Of a stretch of 64,000 nucleotides of DNA, positions 17,521 through 25,864 are shown one piece after another. The notes under the pieces were generated by a model. The model saw nothing but the letters and a program-made list of their open reading frames with translations, was not told the origin of the DNA and did not search any database. Position numbers and translations under genes: made by a program. The stretch lies in NCBI GenBank assembly GCA_046330285.1, contig JAXLSX010000004.1, positions 173,110-237,109 of the forward strand. The letters run 5' to 3'. The DNA comes from RHKX01 sp046330285. GTDB lineage: Bacteria > Actinomycetota > Thermoleophilia > Solirubrobacterales > 70-9. Positions within the stretch are counted from its first letter, which is position 1, and each line of letters starts with the position of its first letter.

Positions 17521-17533
17521 TCCAAACCAATAC
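17521..17533 (-). promoter_or_regulatory. candidate GntR operator A
   Basis: On the minus strand this reads GTATTGGTTTGGA, a near-copy (12 of 13 bases) of 25022-25034, the control region of the second GntR gene. Both lie in divergent promoters beside FadR-type GntR genes, so one regulator may control both. Confidence 0.45.
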
Positions 17534-17564
17534 TATTAGGAAAAGCCCGGAGATCAATGCAGAC

Positions 17565-18350
17565 ATGACCAGATCCGAAGAGAGCACAGCGAACATCGAC
17601 GATCAAGGCAGCGTCGCGCCCGACGGCACCTTCGACTTCGAGCCACTCCGGGGGCGCCAGCTCTACGAGCGGGTGGCAGATGAGATCGCGGCGCAGGTCC
17701 GCGCCGGTGCGCTCAAGCCGGGAGACCGTCTTCCCGGTGAGCGGACGATGGCCCAGCAGCTCGAGGTTGGCAGGACCACCGTTCACGAGGCGATCGCATC
17801 GCTGCAGGTCTCAGGGATCGTCGAGACCCGGCGGGGCGCGGGCTCGGTCGTGGCCGAGGATGCCCTCGAGCGCCTCGAATTCACCGAGGGCACGGTGCGC
17901 GAGGAGCGTTCGGATGCGAGCCCTGCGGCGTTGCTCGAGGTGCGCGAGCTGATCGAGCCGGCAGCTGCGCGTCGCGCTGCATCCCTCGGCAAGCGGGACA
18001 AGCTGGCCGAATCCCTGCTCACGCCCCAGCCGGAGCCGCTCGACCTCGGCGACCCGGCCGCCCGTGCCGCTTGGAACGACCGCGACCGGCTCTTCCATCG
18101 CCAGATCGGCGAGATGACGGGCAACCCGATCATGGGGTCGATCTGCGGTGAGATCTCGGAGACCATGAACCAGGTTCTCTGGCAGCACCTGCGCGACAGC
18201 GTGCTGACGGATTTCGATCGCGTGCGCCTGTTCGAGGCGGAGCATCAGATGATCTACGAGGCCATTGCCTCCGGCGACCCCGACGCGGCCGAGTTCCACG
18301 GTCGCGAACACATCAAGAGAGTGCGCCGGTATATGGCGCTCGACCAATAG
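17565..18350 (+). CDS. GntR/FadR-family transcriptional regulator
   Basis: A 261-residue repressor-type regulator probably controlling hydroxyproline catabolism. The N-terminal winged helix-turn-helix (about residues 28-95) has the typical KPGDRLPGERTMAQQLEVGRTTVHEAI followed by GIVETRRGAGSVV. The C-terminal FCD ligand-binding domain (about 120-250) has the helical LLEVRELIEPAAARRAA and the metal-ligand pattern NDRDRLFHRQI ... EHQMIYEAIASGD ... REHIKRVRR. It is divergent from the semialdehyde dehydrogenase and directly upstream of the deaminase gene (nine-base gap). The inducer is presumably hydroxyproline or a pathway intermediate. Confidence 0.85.
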   Translation: MTRSEESTANIDDQGSVAPDGTFDFEPLRGRQLYERVADEIAAQVRAGALKPGDRLPGERTMAQQLEVGRTTVHEAIASLQVSGIVETRRGAGSVVAEDALERLEFTEGTVREERSDASPAALLEVRELIEPAAARRAASLGKRDKLAESLLTPQPEPLDLGDPAARAAWNDRDRLFHRQIGEMTGNPIMGSICGEISETMNQVLWQHLRDSVLTDFDRVRLFEAEHQMIYEAIASGDPDAAEFHGREHIKRVRRYMALDQ

Positions 18351-18359
18351 GAGAAACCG

Positions 18360-19250
18360 ATGACGCTGTTTCCTGGCGTACTGCCCGCCGTGCTGACGCC
18401 GTTCGACGAGAGCGGCGAGATCGACCAGCAGGGGCTCGTCGACCACGCCGAGTTCATGCTCGATCAGGGGGTGCACGGGCTGGTCACGACCGGAACGATG
18501 GGCGAGGCGGGCTCGATGACCCGCGATGAGCGCAGCCTCGTAACCCGTCTGGTCGCGGATTTCGTCGCCGGCCGCGTGCCGGTGGTCGCCGGCGTCTCGG
18601 CCCAGACCCCGGCTGAGGTGATCGCATACGCCGCCGATGCGGCGGAGGCCGGCGCCAACGCCGTCATGCTGCTCCCGCCGGTCGTCTACGAGGCCGACGA
18701 GCGGGAGCTGGCGGGCTTCTACACGACGGTGGGCGAGGCGATCGAGCTGCCGATCATGCTCTACAACAACCCGAAGGCGAGCGGTTCGGGGGACCTGTCC
18801 GCGGATACGATCACAGCTCTGATCGACCGCGTCGAAAAGATCGTCGCCGTCAAGGAGTGCTCCGGCGACGCCCGTCGCATCGCCGCCCTCCAGGGCGCGG
18901 GTGCCGAGATCCTCATCGGCGGCGACGACTGGGCCCTCGAGGGCTTCTTCGCCGGCTCCCACGGATGGGTCTCGGGAGTCGCGAACGTCGCACCGCGGGC
19001 CTGTGCGGACCTGTACGAGCAGTGCGAGCGCGGTGACGTCGAAGCCGCCCGGGCCACCTACCAGGCGCTCCTGCCGCTGGCCCGGCTCGACATGCGCCCG
19101 AAGCTCGTCCAGTACTTCAAGGCCGCCTGCCGTGAGCTCGGCCGCGACCTCGGCGTGCCGCGCGCTCCGCGCATGGAGCTGACCGACGAGGACATGGCCG
19201 ACGTCACCTCCGCGGTCGCCGTGCTCGAGGGGAGTGAGGTCGCCGTTTGA
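18360..19250 (+). CDS. DapA-family lyase, likely 1-pyrroline-4-hydroxy-2-carboxylate deaminase
   Basis: A 296-residue class I aldolase of the dihydrodipicolinate synthase family. Schiff-base Lys165 sits in IVAVKECSGD and the partner Tyr135 in IMLYNNPKA; the TTGTMGE loop replaces the GTTGE of DapA. In hydroxyproline pathways this family converts 1-pyrroline-4-hydroxy-2-carboxylate to 2-oxoglutarate semialdehyde and ammonia. The assignment rests on operon context: it follows the GntR gene and shares its TGA with the TTG start of the epimerase (TTGA overlap). DapA itself is less likely because no lysine-pathway gene is nearby. Confidence 0.85.
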   Translation: MTLFPGVLPAVLTPFDESGEIDQQGLVDHAEFMLDQGVHGLVTTGTMGEAGSMTRDERSLVTRLVADFVAGRVPVVAGVSAQTPAEVIAYAADAAEAGANAVMLLPPVVYEADERELAGFYTTVGEAIELPIMLYNNPKASGSGDLSADTITALIDRVEKIVAVKECSGDARRIAALQGAGAEILIGGDDWALEGFFAGSHGWVSGVANVAPRACADLYEQCERGDVEAARATYQALLPLARLDMRPKLVQYFKAACRELGRDLGVPRAPRMELTDEDMADVTSAVAVLEGSEVAV

Positions 19251-20248
19251 GGGCCTCGAAGGTCTTCCACGCGATCGATTCCCATACGGAGGGGATGCCG
19301 ACCCGCGTGATCGTTGGGGGGATCCCCGACATACCCGGCGAGTCGATGCTCGACCGGCGGGCTTATTTCGAGCGCCATTTCGACGACGTCCGCCTGATGC
19401 TGATGCGGGAGCCCCGGGGCCACGGCGCCATGTCGGGCGCGGTCCTCCAGCCGCCCGCCACGCCCGACGCCCACTTCGGGATCCTGTTCATCGAGGTCTC
19501 GGGAATGCTTCCCATGTGCGGACACGGGACGATCGGCGTCGCCACCGTCCTCACGGAGACCGGGATGGTCCCGGTCGAGGACGGCACGGCGACGGTCAGG
19601 CTCGACGCTCCCGCCGGCAGGGTCGAAGCCGAGGTGACGGTGGCTCCGGGCGAGCCGACGCGAGTCAAGCTCCGGAACGTCGCCTCCTTCGTCGACGCTC
19701 TCGATTGTTCGGTGACTCTCGCCGACGGCCGCGAGGTTCCCTACGACATGGCGTTCGGCGGGAACTTCTACGCGATCGTCAGCGCGGAGGATCTCGGTTT
19801 GGCGATCACGCCCGGCTCCAGCAAGGGGCTGATCGCCGCTGGCCTCGAGGTGATGGCGGCGATCGACGAGCAGCGCCGGCCCGTGCATCCTGAGGACGCG
19901 CGGATCACCGGCTGCAAGCACGTCGTGCTTGCAGCGGCCGGAAGCGACGGCGCCGACGCCACGAACGCGACGATCGTCCACCCGGGATGGATAGATCGCT
20001 CCCCGTGCGGCACGGGAACATCGGCTCGCATGGCCCAGTTGCACGCCCGTGGCGAGCTCGCCGTCGGCCGGCCCTTCGTCAACGAGTCGCTGATCGGTAC
20101 GCGGTTCGAGGGGGTCCTGACGGGAGAGACCGAGGTCGCGGGCCGGCCTGCGGTGCTGCCCGTGATCGAAGGACGCGCCTGGATCACCGGCATGGGTCAG
20201 TACACCCTCGATCCGACCGACCCGTTCCCGGAGGGCTTCGAGATTTGA
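19247..20248 (+). CDS. 4-hydroxyproline 2-epimerase (proline racemase family)
   Basis: Inverts C2 of trans-4-hydroxy-L-proline to give cis-4-hydroxy-D-proline by a two-base thiol mechanism. A 333-residue member with both catalytic cysteines: Cys91 in LPMCGHGTIG and Cys254 in IDRSPCGTGTSA. TTG start overlaps the upstream stop as TTGA, and the 3' end overlaps the dehydrogenase beta subunit in the same way. Proline racemase activity is possible from the motifs alone, but the adjacent D-hydroxyproline dehydrogenase and deaminase make the epimerase role the clear choice. Confidence 0.88.
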   Translation: MRASKVFHAIDSHTEGMPTRVIVGGIPDIPGESMLDRRAYFERHFDDVRLMLMREPRGHGAMSGAVLQPPATPDAHFGILFIEVSGMLPMCGHGTIGVATVLTETGMVPVEDGTATVRLDAPAGRVEAEVTVAPGEPTRVKLRNVASFVDALDCSVTLADGREVPYDMAFGGNFYAIVSAEDLGLAITPGSSKGLIAAGLEVMAAIDEQRRPVHPEDARITGCKHVVLAAAGSDGADATNATIVHPGWIDRSPCGTGTSARMAQLHARGELAVGRPFVNESLIGTRFEGVLTGETEVAGRPAVLPVIEGRAWITGMGQYTLDPTDPFPEGFEI

Positions 20249-21447
20249 CGGCCGACATCGCCGTTCCGCCCTCCGTGGAGCTGCCTGCCAGCGCCGAGGT
20301 GGTCGTGATCGGAGGTGGGGTCATCGGTGCCGCCTGCGCACACGCCCTCGCCGAGGCCGGAGTCTCGACCCTTCTGATCGAAGGCGGCGAGCTCGGGAGC
20401 GGCGCGTCCGGAGCCTGCGAGGGGAACGTGCTCGTCTCGGACAAGTCCCCGGGACCCGAGCTCGACCTCGCGCTCCGCAGCGTCGCCCTGTTCGCGGACC
20501 TCGAGGAGCGCCTCGGCGCGGACGTTCAGCGGGAGGAGAAGGGAAGCCTGCTCGTTGCTCCGAACGCCGAGGCGGCGGAGTTGCTCGCCGAGGAGGCCTC
20601 GTGGATGGGGGAGGCGGGGCTGGAGGTCGAGAGCCTCGGCCCGAGCGCGGTGCTGGAGGCCGAGCCGGTGCTCGACCCGAGCGTCGAAGCCGGACTCCTC
20701 GTCGCCGATGACCTGCAGGTCTGCCCGATGCGACTGGTCCTGGCGTTCGCCCTGGCGGCGCAGCGGCAGGGCGCGAAGCTGCTGCGGAACTGCGGGGTGG
20801 AGTCGATCGAAGTCGAGCACGGCCGCATCGCTGCGGTGACGACGAGCTCGGGCAGGGTGAGCTGTTCGTCGGTGATCGTCGCGGCGGGGGTGGGGGCCAG
20901 AAGGCTGTTGGAGACGGTGGGGGAGGAGCTGCCGCTGACCGGGCGCAGGGGTCAGATCCTCGTCAGCGCGCCGGCGCCGGGCTTGATCCGGCACAAGGTC
21001 TATGACTTCGGGTATCGAGCGACCGTCCGCGAACAGGAGGCGGCATCGGTCCAGGTGGCGACCGTGCTCGAGACCACCCGGCGCGGGAACGTGCTGATCG
21101 GCGCCAGCCGGGAATTTCGCGAGACGACGGCGGATCCCGAGCCGGACGTCGACGCGAAGCTCGCCCGGCACGCGCTCGAGCTCGCCCCCGGACTGGCGGG
21201 TCTGCAGATCCTGCGCTCCTATGCCGGGATCCGTCCCACGCTCCCCGACGGAATGCCGGCGATCGGCCCGGTCGAATCGATCCCCGGGCTCCTCGTCGCC
21301 GCCGGGCACGAGGGGGCCGGCATCGGCCTCGCCCCTGCGACCGCGGAGTTGATCGCGGCAGCGGTCACGGACGGCGCACCGGCCATCCCGGACGCGTTCC
21401 TCCCCGGTCGGTTCGGCCCGGCTCGGGCCGAGGAGCCTGCAGCATGA
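20245..21447 (+). CDS. D-hydroxyproline dehydrogenase beta subunit (FAD-dependent, HcnC/OoxB-like)
   Basis: FAD-dependent amine oxidase subunit that oxidises cis-4-hydroxy-D-proline to 1-pyrroline-4-hydroxy-2-carboxylate. A 400-residue DAO-fold protein with the dinucleotide motif VVVIGGGVIGAACAHALAEAG (about residues 14-34), the ERLGADVQREEKGSLLVA segment, and the C-terminal GIRPTLPDGMPAIGPV ... VAAGHEGAGIGLAPATAELIA. Start TTG at 20245 overlaps the epimerase stop. The two genes after it encode the gamma and alpha subunits, so the three form the known heteromeric complex type seen for D-hydroxyproline, opine and cyanide-producing (HcnABC) enzymes. Confidence 0.87.
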   Translation: MTADIAVPPSVELPASAEVVVIGGGVIGAACAHALAEAGVSTLLIEGGELGSGASGACEGNVLVSDKSPGPELDLALRSVALFADLEERLGADVQREEKGSLLVAPNAEAAELLAEEASWMGEAGLEVESLGPSAVLEAEPVLDPSVEAGLLVADDLQVCPMRLVLAFALAAQRQGAKLLRNCGVESIEVEHGRIAAVTTSSGRVSCSSVIVAAGVGARRLLETVGEELPLTGRRGQILVSAPAPGLIRHKVYDFGYRATVREQEAASVQVATVLETTRRGNVLIGASREFRETTADPEPDVDAKLARHALELAPGLAGLQILRSYAGIRPTLPDGMPAIGPVESIPGLLVAAGHEGAGIGLAPATAELIAAAVTDGAPAIPDAFLPGRFGPARAEEPAA

Positions 21448-21704
21448 GCTCGGGCACGATCGGCATCGACGTCGACGGAAGCCGGATCGAGGCCGACCCG
21501 GGCGAGACGGTCGCGGCGGCCCTGCTGAGAGCCGGGATCGGCTACAGCGGCGAGCTCTCGGGTCGCGGTCTCTTCTGCGGCATGGGCAGTTGCTTCGAGT
21601 GTCATGCCGAAATCGACGGACGGCCTCTCACCCGGACCTGCATGACCACCGTTCGCGAGGGGATGCGCATCCGAACCGCGGGCGACGAAGCGGGGCCGTC
21701 GTGA
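21444..21704 (+). CDS. D-hydroxyproline dehydrogenase gamma subunit, 2Fe-2S protein (HcnA/OoxA-small-like)
   Basis: An 86-residue ferredoxin-like subunit, the electron-transfer part of the heteromeric dehydrogenase. The 2Fe-2S ligand pattern is complete: CGMGSCFEC followed by RTC (residues about 49-72) in the order CxxxxCxxC...C. The N-terminal half has DPGETVAAALLRAGIGYSG, typical of these small subunits. ATG overlaps the beta-subunit stop (ATGA) and the 3' end overlaps the alpha subunit (GTGA), so all three are tightly coupled. Confidence 0.9.
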   Translation: MSSGTIGIDVDGSRIEADPGETVAAALLRAGIGYSGELSGRGLFCGMGSCFECHAEIDGRPLTRTCMTTVREGMRIRTAGDEAGPS

Positions 21705-23062
21705 CCGACCTCGTGGTGGTCGGGGGAGGTCCGGCCGGCCTCGCCGCCGCAACTGCCGCGAGCGACGCCGGCGCATCGACGCTGCTTGTCGACGAGAACG
21801 ACCGGCTCGGCGGCCAGTACCTCCGCCAGCCTCGTGGCGAGGCGGCCGCCTCGATCGCCGACAGCTCGGCGCGGGGCGGCGCCGAAGCGATTGCGGCTCT
21901 CGATGTCTCGGGAGCGGAGACGTCGTCGTCGGCAACGGCGTACGGGGCCGGGCCGGGCGGGATCGAGATCGAGCAGGCGGGGGCGCACCGGACCCTGGCG
22001 TCACCTCTGCTCGTCGCCGCCGGCGCGACCGAGAGGGTGGTGCCCCTGCCGGGCTGGACGCTTCCCGGAGTCGTTACGTGCGGGGCCGCGCAGGCGCTCG
22101 TGAAGATGCACGGCGAGCCCGTCGGGCGCCGAGTGCTGGTGGCCGGGTCGGGCCCGTTCCTGCTCCCGGTCGGCGCCGCCCTGATCCGCGCGGGCGCCGA
22201 AGTCGCGGGCGTCCTCGAAGCGCAGCGTCTCGGGCGTCGCGCCGTCGCCGCCGCGTGTTCGAGCGTCGACGTAATCCGCGAGGCAGCCGGGCATCTCTGG
22301 GCGCTGAGCGCGGCCCGCGTCAGGCTGCGCACGGGGTGGGGTGTGTCGAGCATTCGCGAGTCGGCCGGCGGTCTCCGGGTCGAGATCACCCGCCTGGACC
22401 GCGAGGGGCGACCGGTCGGCGGGACGAAGGAGTCGATCGAGTGCGATGCCGTCTGCCTCTCGGACGGGTTCGTGCCGTCCGTGGAGCTCGCGGAGCTCGC
22501 GGGCGCTTCCGTCCGGTTCCAGGCCCTGTCGCGGACGTGGAGCGTCGCGGCGGATGCCGAAACCGGTTCAACCGCGGCGGACGGTGTCTGGGCAGCCGGC
22601 GCCTGCACCGAACCGTGGTCTGGAGCCCGCCTCTCGGCGGTTGCGGGACGATCGGCCGGCCGCGCGGCTGCTCGCGAGCTCATCGGTGGCCCGCCGGCCC
22701 CCTTCTCCGACGCGCGCGGGAGCGAGCTGCGCCTGTCGCGGCGTCTGTCGCTGGCCTTCCCGACCCGTCCCGCCTGGTACGAGCGCACCACTGACGACGT
22801 CATCGTCTGCCGCTGCGAGAACGTGACCGCAGGCGCGATCCGGGAGGCGGCGAGATCGGCGCCCGACGTCAACGCCGTGAAGCGGGCGACCCGTGCGGGG
22901 ATGGGCCTGTGTCAGGGCCGAACCTGTCAGGCGGCGGTCGCCGAGCTCACGTGCGCGGCGGGTGCGGTGCCGATCGAGAGCGTCGGGCGCTTCACCTCCC
23001 GGTCGCCGCTGCGACCGACGGGTCTCGAGGTGCTCGCCGCCGGATCCGCCTCCAGCCGCTAG
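21701..23062 (+). CDS. D-hydroxyproline dehydrogenase alpha subunit (FAD/NAD-binding, BFD-like 2Fe-2S)
   Basis: The large subunit that passes electrons from the 2Fe-2S and FAD subunits on to an acceptor. 453 residues with an N-terminal pyridine nucleotide-disulphide oxidoreductase fold: VVVGGGPAGLAAATAASDAG (about 5-24), GGQYLRQP, VVPLPGWTLPGVVTCGAAQ, a second dinucleotide motif VLVAGSGPFLLPVGAAL, and a C-terminal BFD-like 2Fe-2S domain with VCRCENVTAGAI ... GMGLCQGRTCQAAV (four cysteines). GTG start overlaps the gamma-subunit stop. A following gene is convergent, so this ends the hydroxyproline operon. Confidence 0.87.
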   Translation: MTDLVVVGGGPAGLAAATAASDAGASTLLVDENDRLGGQYLRQPRGEAAASIADSSARGGAEAIAALDVSGAETSSSATAYGAGPGGIEIEQAGAHRTLASPLLVAAGATERVVPLPGWTLPGVVTCGAAQALVKMHGEPVGRRVLVAGSGPFLLPVGAALIRAGAEVAGVLEAQRLGRRAVAAACSSVDVIREAAGHLWALSAARVRLRTGWGVSSIRESAGGLRVEITRLDREGRPVGGTKESIECDAVCLSDGFVPSVELAELAGASVRFQALSRTWSVAADAETGSTAADGVWAAGACTEPWSGARLSAVAGRSAGRAAARELIGGPPAPFSDARGSELRLSRRLSLAFPTRPAWYERTTDDVIVCRCENVTAGAIREAARSAPDVNAVKRATRAGMGLCQGRTCQAAVAELTCAAGAVPIESVGRFTSRSPLRPTGLEVLAAGSASSR

Positions 23063-23071
23063 GGGCCGTGG

Positions 23072-24115
23072 TCAGCGCAGAACGAAGCCGATGCCGATCG
23101 GATCGCGCGGATCGAGCACGAACTCGCTGCTGCCGGTGCGGTACGCCATGCCCTCGACATCGGTGATCAGGGCGTCGTGACCGTCGGCGGTCGTCGCTTC
23201 GACGATCCGCCCGTGGAACTCGCCGTCGATGATCGAGAGGTTGCGGAAGACCGATTCCTCGGCCATCCGGCCTTCAGCCGCCAGCAGGGCGATCCTGGCT
23301 GAGGTCCCGGAGCCGCAGGGCGAGCGGTCGACCTGGCCGTCGGCGAAGATCGTCACGTTGCGCTGGCGCGGCCCGAGCTCGTCGTCTCCGAGCTCGTCGT
23401 AGATCATCACGCCGTAGACGCCGGAGAGCCGGTCGTCGCTCGGGTGACGGGTGAGCTCGGAGTCCTTCAGCGCGGCCTTTATCTCCCGGCCGGCGGCGAT
23501 CAGCGCGTCGACCTGGGCGGGCTCGACCGCAAGCCCGAGATCGGCAGCTCGGACCGAGACGTACACCGCCCCGCCGAACGAGATGTCGACCGTCACCCTG
23601 CCGCTGCCCAGTTCGAGTTCGACGTCGCGGGACATGACGTAGGCGGGGACGTTCCGGAAGATGACCGACTGTGGCACTCCGGCGTCGCAGACGACGCGCG
23701 CGTCCACGCGTCCCGACGGGACGTCGATGCTGACGACGGCGACGCCGTCGTCGTCCGGCGGGACGATTCCCTCCTCGACGGCCCAGACGCCGAGCGCGAT
23801 CGTGCCGTGCCCGCATGCGGTCGAGAAGCCGTCCTTGTGCCAGAACAGCACGCCGATCTGAGCACCGTCGTCGTCGGGCTCGACGAGGATCCCGCCGTAC
23901 ATGTCCGCATGGCCGCGCGGCTCGTGGCAGACCAACCGCCGGAACTCCTGCACCTCGTCGCTCTCCAGTGCGTATGCGCGGCGCTCCGCGACGGTCTCGC
24001 CGACCGTCTCCGGGGCGCCGTCGACGATGATCCGGAACGGCTCCCCGGCGGTGTGAAGGTCGACGCAGCGGACGACCGGTCCCTCCGTGGGGTTTCGGTT
24101 CTCCGTCGCGCTCAT
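23072..24115 (-). CDS. proline racemase family protein (epimerase or 3-hydroxyproline dehydratase-like)
   Basis: A 347-residue second member of the racemase family, only distantly similar to the 19247 gene. Both catalytic cysteines are present: Cys101 (STACGHGTIALG) and Cys267 (VDRSPCGSGTSA). In this family Cys/Cys usually means racemase or epimerase, while trans-3-hydroxy-L-proline dehydratases have Thr at the second site. The ACGHGTIALG neighbourhood is nonetheless dehydratase-like, so both roles stay open. It is cotranscribed with the luciferase-like gene (ATGA overlap at 24112-24115) and convergent with the hydroxyproline operon, with an eight-to-nine-base gap. Confidence 0.75.
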   Translation of the reverse strand: MSATENRNPTEGPVVRCVDLHTAGEPFRIIVDGAPETVGETVAERRAYALESDEVQEFRRLVCHEPRGHADMYGGILVEPDDDGAQIGVLFWHKDGFSTACGHGTIALGVWAVEEGIVPPDDDGVAVVSIDVPSGRVDARVVCDAGVPQSVIFRNVPAYVMSRDVELELGSGRVTVDISFGGAVYVSVRAADLGLAVEPAQVDALIAAGREIKAALKDSELTRHPSDDRLSGVYGVMIYDELGDDELGPRQRNVTIFADGQVDRSPCGSGTSARIALLAAEGRMAEESVFRNLSIIDGEFHGRIVEATTADGHDALITDVEGMAYRTGSSEFVLDPRDPIGIGFVLR

Positions 24116-24951
24116 CGCGTTACCTCCTCGATCGTCGCCCTGATGGTGGCCATCGGCTCCATCGGCTTGATGCTTCCGTCCGGCATCCGCGGGCCGACGT
24201 CCGTCAGCAGCAGGTCGAGGCCGGCGCGTTCCCATCGCTTCGGGTCGTCCTCGGCCCGGGTTCTGGCCACGAACGTGAACGGCCCCGCATCCGCCGGCCT
24301 GATCGCGGCGATCCGCTCGCGGAGGAGGCTCACCCCCGCCGGATCGATGCCGTCGGGAAAGATGCCGTCCCATTCCGCGGCGCGGCGGAACGGGCGCGGT
24401 GTCTTCTCGGGGAACGGCGAGCGCCACATGCCGCCGAGCCAGATCGGGATTCTCGGCTTCTGAACGGGTGTCGGAAGGAAGGGCTTCGAGCTCACCGGGA
24501 AGTGCTCACCCTCGTGCTCGATCGGTTCGCCGCTCATCGCCCGGTCGATCAGGCCGAGGCCCTCGTCGAGCATCGCTGCCCGCTCGCGCATGTCGCCGGA
24601 TTCGCCCAGCTCCTCCATCTCGCCGTTGCGATCGCCGCCGACACTCATGCCGAGCACCATCCGGCCGTTGCTGAGCCGGTCCAGCGACACGGCCTGCCTG
24701 GCAACGACCAGGGGCCGGCGTCGGGCGAGGGGGGTCACGAGGATGCCGATCTTGATCCGCTCCGTCCGGGCCGCGATCGCGGCGAGGCAGATCCAGGGAT
24801 CGGCCATGGCCCTGATCGGCTCCGGGTACTGGATGTGGTCCCAGAGGAAGACGCCGTCCCAGCCGACCTCCTCGGCGCGGACGGCCAGATCGGCCATCAC
24901 CTGCGGATCGGCGAGGTCATCGAACGGAGGTATGTAGAGACCGCGCTTCAT
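24112..24951 (-). CDS. LLM-class flavin/F420-dependent oxidoreductase 1
   Basis: A 279-residue TIM-barrel oxidoreductase of the luciferase-like superfamily. Typical segments are DLAVRAEEVGWDGVFLWDHIQYP, TERIKIGILVTPLARRRP, LSNGRMVLGMSVGGDRNGEME and a central IPIWLGGM. Such enzymes use FMN or F420; the F420:NADP reductase at 58918 makes F420 plausible. ATG 24951 is preferred over GTG 24957 because AGAAGGG lies five bases upstream and the paralogue at 37371 begins identically (MKRGL). It is operonic with the second racemase-family gene, so its substrate may be a proline or hydroxyproline derivative. Confidence 0.82.
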   Translation of the reverse strand: MKRGLYIPPFDDLADPQVMADLAVRAEEVGWDGVFLWDHIQYPEPIRAMADPWICLAAIAARTERIKIGILVTPLARRRPLVVARQAVSLDRLSNGRMVLGMSVGGDRNGEMEELGESGDMRERAAMLDEGLGLIDRAMSGEPIEHEGEHFPVSSKPFLPTPVQKPRIPIWLGGMWRSPFPEKTPRPFRRAAEWDGIFPDGIDPAGVSLLRERIAAIRPADAGPFTFVARTRAEDDPKRWERAGLDLLLTDVGPRMPDGSIKPMEPMATIRATIEEVTR

Positions 24952-24972
24952 TGACACCCTTCTTCCGGTGGA

Positions 24973-24982
24973 ATAACGTTTC
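24973..24982. promoter_or_regulatory. weak LacI-operator-like site
   Basis: ATAACGTTTC, matching eight of ten bases of the palindrome GAAACGTTTC found twice before 44733. It is 22 bases upstream of the LLM ATG at 24951. Chance occurrence is not excluded. Confidence 0.3.
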
Positions 24983-25021
24983 AGCAGCCTGCTGCGCAGA
25001 CCGCCTCGGGCCCTATTGATG

Positions 25022-25034
25022 GTATTGGATTGGA
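25022..25034 (+). promoter_or_regulatory. candidate GntR operator B
   Basis: GTATTGGATTGGA, differing from the minus-strand sequence at 17521-17533 by one base. It contains the direct repeat TTGGATTGGA and lies 15 bases before the GntR start at 25050, between divergent genes. Confidence 0.45.
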
Positions 25035-25049
25035 CTTAAGACCGCTTTC

Positions 25050-25862
25050 ATGGCACTTTCCGGTATGGTCGCACCACCAATGAGCCAGCGCTCCGCGGAA
25101 CCGCAAGAGTCCATTGCTCCGTCGCCCGGCTTCGGGAACGGCGCTCTCGAGCCGCTCAACCAGCCGCAGCTCTACGAGCTCATCGCCTCCCGTCTCGTCC
25201 AGTGGATCGCCTCGGAGCGACTGCGCGACGGCGACCGGATTCCGCCCGAGCGGGAGCTCGCCCTCGGTTTCGAGGTCTCGCGCTCTTCGGTCCGCGAGGC
25301 GATCGGCGCCCTGAAGGTCGAGGGACTGCTCGAGACGCGGCCGGGGTCGGGCTCCTTCGTGGCCGCGGGAGCCCAGAGCCGTGCCGCCGCCCTCGGCTCC
25401 CGGCCCGTCGGAGGCGCGCAGGGCGACGACCCGGATGCGAGCCCCTTCGCGGTCCTTCAGGCGCGCGAGGCTCTCGAGCCGGGAATCGTCCGCGCAGCCG
25501 CGGAGCGGGGGACCGGGAGCGCCCGCGCCGAGGATCTCCTCGAGCGGATGAACTCGGTCGATCTGGCCGATCCGCTGCAGCGCGACCGCTGGAGCGACGC
25601 CGACCGCCTCTTTCACCGCGAGCTCGCGGTGCTGAGTGGCAACCCCGTCCTGCTCGCGCTCGCGGAACGGATCACCACGCTCATGGACCAGCCGCTCTGG
25701 CGGCGTCTCCGCGACGACATGATCGCCGTTCCTGGGCGGGTCGAGATCCATGCCGCCGAACATCGCCTGATCTATCAGGGCGTGATCGAGGGTGACGTGG
25801 AAGTCGCTGCGGCCCAGGCCCTCAACCATGTGCGGCGCGTCCGGCGCCAGATGAACGGCTGA
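25050..25862 (+). CDS. GntR/FadR-family transcriptional regulator, module 1
   Basis: A 270-residue regulator at the head of the module 1 operon. The winged helix-turn-helix is about residues 45-110 (DGDRIPPERELALGFEVSRSSVREAIGALKVEGLLETRPGSGSF) and the FCD domain follows, with LQAREALEPGIVRAAAERG and the ligand pattern DADRLFHREL ... EHRLIYQGVIEGDVEVA. It differs enough from the 17565 regulator to be a separate lineage. ATG 25050 is uncertain: ATGs at 25065 and 25080 are alternatives and none has a good Shine-Dalgarno. It is followed two bases later by the amidohydrolase gene, so it is probably autoregulated. Confidence 0.8.
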   Translation: MALSGMVAPPMSQRSAEPQESIAPSPGFGNGALEPLNQPQLYELIASRLVQWIASERLRDGDRIPPERELALGFEVSRSSVREAIGALKVEGLLETRPGSGSFVAAGAQSRAAALGSRPVGGAQGDDPDASPFAVLQAREALEPGIVRAAAERGTGSARAEDLLERMNSVDLADPLQRDRWSDADRLFHRELAVLSGNPVLLALAERITTLMDQPLWRRLRDDMIAVPGRVEIHAAEHRLIYQGVIEGDVEVAAAQALNHVRRVRRQMNG

Positions 25863-25864
25863 CG

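Noticed and set aside
23072..24115. Calling the second racemase a trans-3-hydroxy-L-proline dehydratase
   Set aside because: Both catalytic positions are Cys, whereas the dehydratases known to me have Thr at the second site. Kept as a possibility only.
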